Positions 1-7,404 of a stretch of 64,000 nucleotides of DNA are shown here, one piece after another. The stretch covers positions 1-64,000 of the IMG/VR virus record IMGVR_UViG_3300030104_005504. The stretch is one strand, 5' to 3'. The stretch is from a virus. Numbering within the stretch: position 1 is the first letter of the stretch; every line of letters begins with the position of its first letter. The position numbers and the translations under genes were made by a program. The notes beneath the pieces were generated by a model. It saw only the letters and a program-made list of their open reading frames with translations, ran no database searches and was not told the DNA's origin.

Positions 1-1
1 A

Positions 2-64
2 ATTCTGTATATACAGACTGCTCAGGAAGAACTTAAAGAATTTTTAGATGAGAAAGAGACGTAA
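2..64 (+). CDS. C-terminal end of an upstream gene (partial)
   Basis: An open frame enters from the left edge and stops at 62-64. It encodes about 20 residues of a Glu/Lys-rich tail ending in DEKET. It overlaps the start of the nuclease gene at 48, as expected for packed, coupled phage genes. Too little is present to assign a function. Confidence 0.45.
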   Translation: MLYIQTAQEELKEFLDEKET

Positions 65-488
65 AAAGAATGGACCTGTTAGGTCTAAGAAGGTTGTGTT
101 TGACGGCATAACCTTCGCCTCTGGTTTAGAGAGGTATATGTATCAAGCTCTTAAGAAAGCTAAAATAAAAGCTAAATACGAAGGTGAAACATTTACTTTG
201 ATAGATGGGTTTGAATTTGAAGTTGATAGTTACGAAAGACAATCTAATGGAAAAGGAGAATTTAAAGACAGAGGAAATAAAAAGATATTACCAATTAAGT
301 ATACACCAGATTTTGTGAATGAATGGTTTATAATAGAGTGTAAGGGTCGAGCGAACGAAAGTTTTCCAATGAGATGGAAACTGTTCAAGAGATTAATTAA
401 TAAACAACGACCGTATGTAACTTTATATAAGCCTCAAAACCAAAAGGAATGTGATCAGGTAATAGAATTAATAATTAAAAATAAATAA
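48..488 (+). CDS. PD-(D/E)XK endonuclease (T7 endonuclease I / DUF1064-like)
   Basis: A 146-aa protein with a Lys/Arg-rich N-terminus. The nuclease signature is visible in order: 'FDGITFASGLER' supplies the helix glutamate, 'YTPDF' the catalytic aspartate, and 'IIECKG' the E-x-K motif. This pattern matches small phage PD-(D/E)XK nucleases of the endonuclease I or DUF1064 type, which cut branched DNA or trim replication intermediates. It sits in the plus-strand nucleotide-metabolism block before the reductase. The fold class is well supported; the exact substrate (junction resolvase or general nuclease) is inferred. Confidence 0.75.
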   Translation: MRKRRKKNGPVRSKKVVFDGITFASGLERYMYQALKKAKIKAKYEGETFTLIDGFEFEVDSYERQSNGKGEFKDRGNKKILPIKYTPDFVNEWFIIECKGRANESFPMRWKLFKRLINKQRPYVTLYKPQNQKECDQVIELIIKNK

Positions 489-489
489 T

Positions 490-633
490 ATGAATTGGGA
501 ATTTAGTGTAGGATTTTATCCTGGTGTACTTTTAGGTTTTAGAAGCTATACCGAACGTAATAAAAATAACCATGTAATGTATCTACCATTTGTAGATTTT
601 TGTTTAACAATATTTAAAAGAAAGAGAAAATAA
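490..633 (+). CDS. 47-aa hypothetical protein
   Basis: A short ORF that fills the gap between the nuclease and the reductase. Its stop codon overlaps the reductase start (TAATG), so translation is probably coupled. The first half is aromatic and hydrophobic (NWEFSVGFYPGVLLGF) and the end is basic (FKRKRK). It could be a tiny membrane-associated protein. Function unknown. Confidence 0.55.
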   Translation: MNWEFSVGFYPGVLLGFRSYTERNKNNHVMYLPFVDFCLTIFKRKRK

Positions 634-2498
634 TGAAAGAGATTAATAGTAACATTTTATCTGATATTACTGTTCATATGAAATATGCTAAATACGTTCC
701 TGAGTTAAATCGTAGAGAGACTTGGAAAGAATTAGTGGATAGAAATATGGCAATGCATATCAAGAAATACCCAAAGTTGGAGGTTGAAATAAGACAAGCG
801 TATAGTTATGTATACACTAAAAAGATATTACCATCTATGAGAAGTTTACAGTTTGCTGGAAAGCCAATTGAAATCTCTCCTAATAGATTATATAATTGTT
901 CTTATTTACCTGTTGATAGCTTAGATGCGTTCAACGAGATAATGTTTCTATTGTTATCAGGATGTGGAGTCGGATATTCAGTCCAGCAGCACCATATAAA
1001 ACAATTACCAACAGTAATAAAACCGTTTTATAGAAGATCTAGGCGGTTCGTTATAGGTGATTCAATTGAAGGCTGGTCAGATGCCGTAAAAGTACTAATT
1101 AAGTCTTACCTTGGAGAGAAAAAATCTTCAAGAATAATATTTGACTATACAGATATTAGACCTAAAGGTGCGAGGTTGGTGACATCAGGTGGTAAAGCAC
1201 CTGGTCCACAACCGTTAAAAGAATGCTTAATTAAAATTGAAGGTATTCTTGAGGCGAACGAAGACGGTGACGCATTAACATCACTAGAAGTACATGATAT
1301 TATATGTCACATAGCTGATGCTGTGTTAGCTGGTGGTATTAGACGAGCTGCTTTAATCAGTTTGTTTACCGCTACTGATGACGACATGATATCCTGTAAG
1401 TCTGGTAATTGGTGGGAAACTAATCCACAAAGAGGTAGATCAAACAACTCAGCTGTTTTAATGAGACACAAAATAACTAAAGAGTTTTTTATGGACTTAT
1501 GGAAAAGAGTTGAATTATCTGGGGCTGGAGAGCCTGGCATATATCTTAACAATGACAAAGATTGGGGTACAAACCCTTGCTGTGAGATAGCGCTTAGGCC
1601 TTTTCAGTTCTGTAACCTTTGTGAAGTTAATGTATCTAATATTAAAGATCAAGATGATTTAAATAATAGAGTTAAAGCTGCAGCGTTTATTGGAACGTTA
1701 CAAGCTGGATATACTGACTTCCACTATCTTAGAGAAATATGGAAAGAAACAACAGAGAAAGACGCTCTTATAGGTGTGTCAATGACAGGAATAGGGAGTG
1801 CCGCTGTGCTCCAAATGGATATGAAGGCAGCTGCAAGTATCGTGAAAAAGGAAAACGCAAGAGTATCAAGCCTAATAGCGATTAATTCATCAGCTAGGTG
1901 TACAACTGTAAAACCTGCAGGGACGACATCTCTGGTCCTCGGAACATCTTCGGGTATTCATGCTTGGCATAATGATTATTATGTCCGTAGAATGCGCGTG
2001 GGGAAAAACGAGGCTATATATACATATCTTAATGCTGAGCATAATGATTTAATTGAAGACGAGTTCTTTAGACCTCATGATACAGCTGTTATTTCCATAC
2101 CACAAAAATCACCTGAAGGTTCAATACTAAGAACTGAATCACCGTTTGATACTCTTGAAAGGGTAAAACGTGTTGCACAAGAGTGGATACAACCTGGTCA
2201 TAGAAAAGGTAGTAATACTCACAACGTGTCAGCAACTATATCTTTAAAAGAGAACGAATGGAAAAAAGCAGGTGATTGGATGTGGGAGAATAGAGAATAT
2301 TACAATGGATTATCTGTATTGCCTTATGATGGTGGTACATATACACAAGCTCCGTTTGAGGACATTGACGAAGCTAAATATAATAAAATGTCTAAAGTAT
2401 TATCTAACGTTGATTTAACGAAAGTTATTGAAGCTGAGGATAACACAGATCTATCAGGTGAGCTTGCTTGCTCTGGTGGGTCATGTGAAGTAGTTTAA
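633..2498 (+). CDS. nrdJ: Adenosylcobalamin-dependent (class II) ribonucleotide reductase
   Basis: Reduces ribonucleotides to deoxyribonucleotides for phage DNA synthesis, using a B12-derived radical. The 621-aa chain shows 'NRLYNCSY' with the first redox cysteine, the glycine-rich 'LLSGCGVGYSV' typical of monomeric RTPR-type enzymes, a 'NPCCEI' active-site loop followed by 'FCNLCEVNVS', and a C-terminal Cys pair in 'CSGGSC' for re-reduction. It is somewhat shorter than typical RTPR (about 730 aa). No radical-generating small subunit (NrdB) is visible here, which fits class II. The start is fixed by the TAATG overlap with the preceding ORF. Confidence 0.9.
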   Translation: MKEINSNILSDITVHMKYAKYVPELNRRETWKELVDRNMAMHIKKYPKLEVEIRQAYSYVYTKKILPSMRSLQFAGKPIEISPNRLYNCSYLPVDSLDAFNEIMFLLLSGCGVGYSVQQHHIKQLPTVIKPFYRRSRRFVIGDSIEGWSDAVKVLIKSYLGEKKSSRIIFDYTDIRPKGARLVTSGGKAPGPQPLKECLIKIEGILEANEDGDALTSLEVHDIICHIADAVLAGGIRRAALISLFTATDDDMISCKSGNWWETNPQRGRSNNSAVLMRHKITKEFFMDLWKRVELSGAGEPGIYLNNDKDWGTNPCCEIALRPFQFCNLCEVNVSNIKDQDDLNNRVKAAAFIGTLQAGYTDFHYLREIWKETTEKDALIGVSMTGIGSAAVLQMDMKAAASIVKKENARVSSLIAINSSARCTTVKPAGTTSLVLGTSSGIHAWHNDYYVRRMRVGKNEAIYTYLNAEHNDLIEDEFFRPHDTAVISIPQKSPEGSILRTESPFDTLERVKRVAQEWIQPGHRKGSNTHNVSATISLKENEWKKAGDWMWENREYYNGLSVLPYDGGTYTQAPFEDIDEAKYNKMSKVLSNVDLTKVIEAEDNTDLSGELACSGGSCEVV

Positions 2499-2516
2499 TT
2501 TAATAAAATATAAAAT

Positions 2517-2696
2517 ATGAATTTAGAAGAATTATTTGGAACAATGAAAAATGAAATGGAAAGTGCTGAAATGGAAGTTATGAAATTTAGTACTGGAAAC
2601 AAGTCAGCGGGAACTAGAGTTAGAAAGCATATGCAGAATATAAAGACTGTAGCCCAAAACGTTAGAACTGAGGTTCAAACAATTAAAAATTCTTAA
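2517..2696 (+). CDS. Hc1-like histone H1 family protein
   Basis: A 59-aa protein. Its C-terminal half, 'GNKSAGTRVRKHMQNIKT' followed by 'VAQNVRTEVQTIKN', matches the conserved end of the Hc1-type histone-like proteins of Bacteroidota (typically GNxxAGTRVRKxxQxLKxxAQExRxEVQ). Such proteins bind and compact DNA. The phage copy could condense genome DNA or alter host nucleoid organisation. It is the last gene of the plus-strand block and sits just before a strong terminator. Confidence 0.75.
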   Translation: MNLEELFGTMKNEMESAEMEVMKFSTGNKSAGTRVRKHMQNIKTVAQNVRTEVQTIKNS

Positions 2697-2710
2697 GTAA
2701 AATACTTAAA

Positions 2711-2740
2711 ATAATAAAGGGGCTTTTAGCCCCTTTTTTT
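2711..2740. terminator. Rho-independent terminator at convergent junction
   Basis: A GGGGCT stem (2719-2724) pairs with AGCCCC (2728-2733) across a three-base loop. Seven T follow at 2734-2740, and the upstream side is A-rich, so it could work on both strands. It lies between the plus-strand histone gene and the end of the long minus-strand late operon. Confidence 0.9.
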
Positions 2741-2741
2741 A

Positions 2742-3032
2742 TCAACTTTTTTTATGTTTTCTACAAAAAGCTCTAGCAGCCTCCTTGCTTCCAAAACCCC
2801 ACTCACTTAACGCTCTAGCTAATTTACTAGGACTACCATCTTTATCTTTCATACCACCCTGCATGCCACCAAATCTACAAGCAAACGAAACTCTACGTGG
2901 ACTTGTTCCAGATTTTTTTCTATCACCAAGGGTTTTACCTGTTTCAGCCTTGTGTTTAGCTCTCATTTTAGTATTAGCTTTGTCATAAGACTTTTTTGAT
3001 ATCCTTAAAGGACTACTACTATGTAATGCCAT
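2742..3032 (-). CDS. Small basic phage protein (DUF6321-like)
   Basis: A 96-aa Lys/Arg/Ser-rich protein with 'SGTSPRRVSFACRFGGMQG' followed by 'WGFGSKEAARAFCRKHKK'. This resembles a small family common in marine phages (DUF6321-like, from memory). The conserved Cys and aromatic positions suggest a compact fold rather than disorder. It contains the 'SSPLR' motif near the N-terminus that recurs in neighbouring small virion-region proteins. It is the last gene of the late operon. Function unknown. Confidence 0.6.
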   Translation of the reverse strand: MALHSSSPLRISKKSYDKANTKMRAKHKAETGKTLGDRKKSGTSPRRVSFACRFGGMQGGMKDKDGSPSKLARALSEWGFGSKEAARAFCRKHKKS

Positions 3033-3033
3033 A

Positions 3034-3261
3034 TTATCTTCTTTTTATTTTTTTACAACTACCTTTTGCACACGGTTTTGTACCAGGTACTCTTTTGTGG
3101 CCCTTCCAACAATTACATTTCCTTTTATTAAGCGGAGATGTTCCATCGTATGGATTGTGGTCATAACCCTTTTCTTTTAAAGCTAAGTGCTCCTTGTAGG
3201 TTTCAGCTTTTTCCGTTTTATACATGTTGTGAGCTTTAAAGCCCTTCATCTTAAAAGCCAT
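3034..3261 (-). CDS. Small basic Cys-containing protein, MAFK[ML] family
   Basis: A 75-aa Lys-rich protein beginning MAFKMKGFK. It has an internal 'TSPLNKRKCNCWKGH' and later two more cysteines in 'KPCAKGSCKK', making a possible small metal-binding knuckle. It shares the MAFK[ML] start with at least four other small proteins of this genome (3424-3573, 52605-53351, 53355-53738, 54068-54340). Function unknown; probably virion-associated or late. Confidence 0.55.
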   Translation of the reverse strand: MAFKMKGFKAHNMYKTEKAETYKEHLALKEKGYDHNPYDGTSPLNKRKCNCWKGHKRVPGTKPCAKGSCKKIKRR

Positions 3262-3265
3262 TAGT

Positions 3266-3421
3266 TTATACGTTTAAAGTTTCAGGATAATCAGAATCAC
3301 CTTTTTTTGCTTTCGTCTCACCTGACCCAGCTTTAATTCTTTTATCTTTAGCGTGAATATTATCCCACAGGCCTCTTTTAAAAGGACTTTTACCACAAAA
3401 TCTTTTTGAAAAATTAGCCAT
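3266..3421 (-). CDS. 51-aa basic hypothetical protein
   Basis: A small ORF in the gap between its neighbours, read leftwards from an ATG at 3421. It starts MANFSKRFCGKSPFKRG and is rich in Lys and Gly. The 'KSPFK' motif resembles the SPLK/SPLN motif of neighbouring small proteins. Tight packing with the flanking genes supports it. Function unknown. Confidence 0.5.
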   Translation of the reverse strand: MANFSKRFCGKSPFKRGLWDNIHAKDKRIKAGSGETKAKKGDSDYPETLNV

Positions 3422-3423
3422 GT

Positions 3424-3573
3424 TTATTTCTTTTTCTTGTATTTTAGTACAGAGTTATCAACAGCTTCTTTAAACTCAGGATTATTATCTAATTTACCAG
3501 ATTTAGAAGCTTTTTTTAAGCCAGCGTTAAACTTTAATACTGAGCTATAATTTTTGTTCATTTTAAAAGCCAT
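3424..3573 (-). CDS. 49-aa basic hypothetical protein, MAFK[ML] family
   Basis: A short ORF beginning MAFKMNKNYSS and ending in a poly-lysine run. The middle part ('LKKASKSGKLDNNPEFKEAV') looks helical. It is packed between its neighbours with 2-3 nt gaps. The shared MAFK[ML] start is the main reason to believe it is translated. Function unknown. Confidence 0.5.
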   Translation of the reverse strand: MAFKMNKNYSSVLKFNAGLKKASKSGKLDNNPEFKEAVDNSVLKYKKKK

Positions 3574-3574
3574 A

Positions 3575-3982
3575 TTATTGAAATTTATTTAGTATTATTG
3601 TGTCAATAGAATTTTGTACAACCTTTTTATCAGCGTCTAATTGAAACATAATGTTTGGATTAAACCTACATTTTTCTACACCGTTATCAAATATAACAAC
3701 CGTAGGTATAGCTGTTATATTATATTCAGCTTGTAAACTAGTGCAATGCATTATATCAACTCTATATTTACCAGCTTCTTTTAATTTAGTTATTTCGTTA
3801 AATTGATTAGCAGAATTCCAATCAGCCCAAAACTCTACAACAGAAATATCTTTAGCGATTTTATCATCAAAGTTACTAGCAGTAATAACTTCTTGAGTTA
3901 AACCCATTGTTGTGCCTAAAAAATATATTATTACTATAGTGGCAACATAAGCCCAAGTTGTAACGTCTATTCTTTTTTTCAT
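3575..3982 (-). CDS. Membrane-anchored thioredoxin-fold protein lacking CxxC
   Basis: A 135-aa protein with an N-terminal signal anchor (residues about 10-27) and then a thioredoxin-like domain. Diagnostic parts are the 'VVEFWADW' strand and loop and 'AIPTVVIFDNG', which includes the cis-proline. In place of WCxxC it reads WNSAN, so classical disulfide redox activity is not expected. It overlaps the upstream gene by 4 nt. It may have a structural or partner-binding role at the cell envelope during lysis. The fold is confident; the role is unknown. Confidence 0.7.
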   Translation of the reverse strand: MKKRIDVTTWAYVATIVIIYFLGTTMGLTQEVITASNFDDKIAKDISVVEFWADWNSANQFNEITKLKEAGKYRVDIMHCTSLQAEYNITAIPTVVIFDNGVEKCRFNPNIMFQLDADKKVVQNSIDTIILNKFQ

Positions 3983-4323
3983 TTTCTTAATAATTTTATT
4001 TCCTCTTTTAACTCGTCCATTTCTTTTATTACTGCATCAATTTTGTTACGAGCCATTTGATCTTTCATATTAAATTCCATACGAGTTGGTGGCCACGTGT
4101 TGGTAGCTGCTGGATCACCCATGTCTATAGTGTATATACCAGTACCAGGTTTAGGTAGCTCTAAAGCTTTTTCAACCTTAGCTTCTAGTTCACCAAACTT
4201 AGAATTAATTGTTGCCATTAAACCAAAATAAGCTGATATAACTGTTGCAACAGCAACAACTATAGCCACTAAGGTTTTTATACTTATTTGAAACTTACTT
4301 TCTTCTGATAATTCTTTAGCCAT
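3979..4323 (-). CDS. Single-pass membrane protein with coiled coil (spanin/holin-like candidate)
   Basis: A 114-aa protein: a short cytoplasmic start, one strong transmembrane segment (about residues 16-41, 'TLVAIVVAVATVISAYFGL'), a short linker and a C-terminal charged coiled coil ('VIKEMDELKEEIKLLRK'). It lies in the presumed lysis/envelope cluster. The topology fits an inner-membrane spanin or a holin-associated protein, but no family signature is visible. Confidence 0.5.
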   Translation of the reverse strand: MAKELSEESKFQISIKTLVAIVVAVATVISAYFGLMATINSKFGELEAKVEKALELPKPGTGIYTIDMGDPAATNTWPPTRMEFNMKDQMARNKIDAVIKEMDELKEEIKLLRK

Positions 4324-4335
4324 TATTTATCAATT

Positions 4336-4740
4336 TTAATCTCCAAATGGAACATCTTCGTTTTGATCTTTTTTGTCAATTTTTTCTTTTTTCTTTTTTT
4401 TACCTCCCCAATATTCAACAGCGTAACCTTCTTTAACTAAGGCTTCATTAATATTTATAGACTCTTCAGCAATAGTATATATCGTACCAAGTACTCTTCC
4501 AAACTTACCAACTTCTCTACTTTCTAACACAAAATCACCTTCACCAAGTAATTCTATTAATCTAGCTTTAGAGGCTAGACCTCTAGCTTTCTCCTCTAAA
4601 TCTCTAGTTCTAGATTCAGGTGTATCAATACCAGTTAATCTAATTCTTTTGTGTATAGTGATATCAAACCCAAGATCTATATTTGCGTCAATAGTGTCGC
4701 CATCAATAACTCTATCTAGTTTAGCTTTATAAGTATACAT
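4336..4740 (-). CDS. Staphylococcal nuclease-like (TNase) endonuclease
   Basis: A 134-aa compact SNase domain. Calcium ligands are in 'VIDGDTID' (D13, D15) and 'GIDTPE' (D39). The catalytic set is R34 ('RIRLTG'), E42 and R82 ('GKFGR'), matching R35/E43/R87 of staphylococcal nuclease. There is no signal peptide, so it would act in the cytoplasm or in the virion, for example on host DNA or RNA. The C-terminal 'GGKKKKKEKIDKKDQ' tail is highly charged. Confidence 0.85.
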   Translation of the reverse strand: MYTYKAKLDRVIDGDTIDANIDLGFDITIHKRIRLTGIDTPESRTRDLEEKARGLASKARLIELLGEGDFVLESREVGKFGRVLGTIYTIAEESININEALVKEGYAVEYWGGKKKKKEKIDKKDQNEDVPFGD

Positions 4741-5528
4741 TATTTTGTTTTATAGTAAATTTTACCGTTTTCTATATACAAACCTTGTCTCACTTTAATT
4801 GCTTGCCCCTGTATATTATATATTACAGAGTTTTGAAGTGATTTATCTATTAACTCTTGTATTCCTGAATTACAGGGTAAACCAGAGTCACAATCAATAT
4901 ATTCAGTATTTATTATTTCTACAAATTCCACAACTGTATCAATTACAAATATTTCTATATATTCAGTTTGTGTTTCAACTATTGTATCGTAAATTACAAC
5001 ATCAACATATTCAATGACGTCAACAAACAATGTATCTAAAATACCCTCGTAAACAATAACTGTGTCGGTTATATAAATATATTCCGGAACAAAAGTTTCA
5101 ATCTCGAATGTGTCTATAACGATGTTTGTAATATATTCAGTTTCAATGATTGTATCAAATATAAATTCTGTTTCATATATAAAAAATGGAACTTCTAGCG
5201 TATCTATTTCTATAATAGGTATTTCAACAAATATGGTATCACAAGGTGAAGGGCCAATTGGTCCACAGTTTTCTACTGTTGTTGGTACAGCGTCTGCCTC
5301 ATCAGCTCCATCAGCACAATCTGCCCAGCCATCATTTAAATAAAACATATCATTTAAACCATTAGGCACACAGCCTTCAGGTGAATATTGCGTCCAGTTT
5401 GCTGGATCATCTCCACAGTAAAAACCATTTTGTTCTGCGCAGTCTAAACATAATTGTTGAAAGTCGTATCCTTGCGCATTAGCGAACGAGCCAATAAACG
5501 CAAATAGTATTAAAATATATTTCTTCAT
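4740..5528 (-). CDS. Secreted low-complexity protein with LDLa-like module and T9SS-like tail
   Basis: A 262-aa protein with a clear signal peptide ending near 'SFANAQG'. Residues about 25-85 carry six cysteines and a 'DCADGADEAD' segment like the calcium site of LDL-receptor class A modules. Residues about 90-220 form a repetitive Ile/Thr/Asp/Glu/Tyr stretch with many 'IDT', 'TEYI' and 'YDT' units. The last ~35 residues ('VIYNIQGQAIKV...GLYIENGKIYYK') resemble the end of a type IX secretion type-A sorting domain (pattern YNxxGQ...GxYI). It probably acts at the host surface or outside the cell. Function unknown. Confidence 0.65.
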   Translation of the reverse strand: MKKYILILFAFIGSFANAQGYDFQQLCLDCAEQNGFYCGDDPANWTQYSPEGCVPNGLNDMFYLNDGWADCADGADEADAVPTTVENCGPIGPSPCDTIFVEIPIIEIDTLEVPFFIYETEFIFDTIIETEYITNIVIDTFEIETFVPEYIYITDTVIVYEGILDTLFVDVIEYVDVVIYDTIVETQTEYIEIFVIDTVVEFVEIINTEYIDCDSGLPCNSGIQELIDKSLQNSVIYNIQGQAIKVRQGLYIENGKIYYKTK

Positions 5529-5530
5529 AA

Positions 5531-6583
5531 TTAAAATATTAAATAGTTAAAACCAAACTTCACTTCATACACTGGTTTTTCCCAGTATTTCATATGAGTT
5601 CCTTCAATAAACATCCCAAGTGATTTAGTGATCCTTGAGCCAAATACAATACCAGCGTCCCACTCAATATTGTCGTATTTTTCTTTTCCATATTCAAATG
5701 AATATTTATCTAATCCATAATGTAATGGTAAACAATTTGCCCAAACGTGTAGCCATAGTTTAGGTGTATACTTGTAATAAGCTAAACCCACAACAGCGCT
5801 TAACTCTCTTTGTGAACCCAACTTTTCTAACTCTTGCTCATTAAACCTAGCAACAGCGTCGCCAAAATAGTGGTGGAAAAACTCGTCGTTTGAGGTAGCG
5901 ATAAGTACGGAATCTCCACCACTAACATCGTACCAATTTTGGTCGATATAAAATCCTTGAATCCACATTTCTGGAGCGTAACCAAAGTCTTGAGCTAAAT
6001 CCTGAAAAGTTGATTCACCTGGTACCCAAAAATCCTCTATTGGGTTAATACCGTACACTGGGTGTATTCTACCAACAGCTCCTATTGTAAAATCCCAATT
6101 ACCCTTTGTTAGTCTAAATCTAGTATCAAACGATCCAAACTTTAAATCAACTCTTTGGTTATCTGTGTATTGTAATTTGGTAACACAACTGTTACCTAAA
6201 TACCTTAACCAAACATTTTGATTGTTAAACTTTTCTCCGCGTTCACGAATAAAAGAATAGTTAAGCAAATACTCCCAACCAATAGCGTTACCTATTGTTA
6301 CATTGTCACTTACACCGTCTTCAGTTCCATAATACCACGTCTTAACCTTGTACTCATAATCCATGCGAGCAATTTTTCTTAACCCAATTGTTAAGTTGTA
6401 GTCATACGGATTAATTTCTGTCACGTTTTCATAACCCTTGTTTATAGCGATGTAGTCCTCAGTTTCAGTAAAAGAAGTGCCCATTGTCATTGAGGTGTAA
6501 AATGTTGAGTACTTAAAAAAATCTTTTACTTGAGAAGCACAAATTGTGTTAATAAATAAAAATAGTATTAATAGTTTTTTCAT
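5531..6583 (-). CDS. Predicted outer-membrane beta-barrel protein
   Basis: A 350-aa protein with a signal peptide (MKKLLILFLFINTICASQ). The body is rich in alternating aromatic/polar strands typical of outer-membrane barrels ('YDYNLTIGLRKI', 'DFTIGAVGRI', 'DAGIVFGSRI') and ends in 'VKFGFNYLIF', with the terminal aromatic residue expected for barrel insertion. An outer-membrane protein made by a phage could alter receptors (superinfection exclusion) or aid envelope rupture. The fold is inferred from composition; the role is unknown. Confidence 0.6.
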   Translation of the reverse strand: MKKLLILFLFINTICASQVKDFFKYSTFYTSMTMGTSFTETEDYIAINKGYENVTEINPYDYNLTIGLRKIARMDYEYKVKTWYYGTEDGVSDNVTIGNAIGWEYLLNYSFIRERGEKFNNQNVWLRYLGNSCVTKLQYTDNQRVDLKFGSFDTRFRLTKGNWDFTIGAVGRIHPVYGINPIEDFWVPGESTFQDLAQDFGYAPEMWIQGFYIDQNWYDVSGGDSVLIATSNDEFFHHYFGDAVARFNEQELEKLGSQRELSAVVGLAYYKYTPKLWLHVWANCLPLHYGLDKYSFEYGKEKYDNIEWDAGIVFGSRITKSLGMFIEGTHMKYWEKPVYEVKFGFNYLIF

Positions 6584-7080
6584 TATATTGTTTTATATGT
6601 TATTGTTACTTTTTCTCCACAATCAATAGCTTCTGCTATTCGTGGATAAATTCTTTTATACGCTTGAGTCGATTTACCTATAAAACCGTCCTTCGTGATT
6701 TGGTTATTTTCTTGTGAGTCTCCGACGAGTAAGCAACCTGCAGTATGCTCATCGGTATTACCACAATGAATAAGAATATAATCAAAACCAGGTACATCAA
6801 GAACATGAAGCATACCAATGTGAATGTCAGAAAAGCGTTTAGAATACTTCGCGTGATATCCTCCTTCTTTTCTAAGACCCAATTTATATGTTCCATTAGG
6901 TATCCTTGTTTCTCCATATTTTTTTTCTTCTCTATATTCATCTTCTAGTGTGTACGCTAAAAATTTACGTTTACATCTAAAACCCTCCTCGTGAGGAGCT
7001 GGAGCGTGTTTATCTATTTCAAATAATACTCCGTTGGTACTATCAGTACCGCTACTTATTCTAATTACTTCTAATTCCAT
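6583..7080 (-). CDS. DUF5675 family protein, possible cell-wall enzyme
   Basis: A 165-aa protein with the landmarks of DUF5675: 'YTLEDEYR', 'GETRIPNGTYKLGLR', 'HVLDVPGFDYILIHCGNT' and 'HTAGCLLVG'. The ordered His105 and Cys116 in 'IHCGNTDEHTAGC' recall the H...GC active site of L,D-transpeptidase-like enzymes, so a role in peptidoglycan processing or lysis is plausible. It starts the envelope cluster and abuts the barrel gene. Confidence 0.7.
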   Translation of the reverse strand: MELEVIRISSGTDSTNGVLFEIDKHAPAPHEEGFRCKRKFLAYTLEDEYREEKKYGETRIPNGTYKLGLRKEGGYHAKYSKRFSDIHIGMLHVLDVPGFDYILIHCGNTDEHTAGCLLVGDSQENNQITKDGFIGKSTQAYKRIYPRIAEAIDCGEKVTITYKTI

Positions 7081-7084
7081 TTTA

Positions 7085-7402
7085 TTAACTAATTATTACG
7101 GTTAAATCCGCTGTTGTACTTGCATCTATTTTTAAACTATAAGCTCTACTATCAAACCGGATCATTCCTTTGTCGTCCAATAGTAGTGTCGCCAATGGAG
7201 GTATTGTTGTTTCAAGCAGAGTGTAAATAGTTGGACTACCAGCTCCATCATCTAGATATAGTGTTACTCTACAACTGTCGGTTAAGTCGTGATTTGTTAT
7301 TGTTATAGAATTTATACCACCACTTATACCACCAGATTTTGCTATCAGTGTTGTTGTTGTTGGTGGGCTTCCACCTGTTATATTTTTATATACTACCGCC
7401 AT
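7085..7402 (-). CDS. Small beta-rich tail/fibre protein
   Basis: A 105-aa Thr/Ser/Gly-rich protein with many short strand-like stretches ('SITITNHDLTDSCRVTLYLDD', 'SLKIDASTTADLTVII'). It is embedded in the tail-fibre operon with 2-5 nt spacing to its neighbours. Composition suggests a compact jelly-roll-like virion protein. No family recognised. Confidence 0.55.
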   Translation of the reverse strand: MAVVYKNITGGSPPTTTTLIAKSGGISGGINSITITNHDLTDSCRVTLYLDDGAGSPTIYTLLETTIPPLATLLLDDKGMIRFDSRAYSLKIDASTTADLTVIIS

Positions 7403-7404
7403 AA

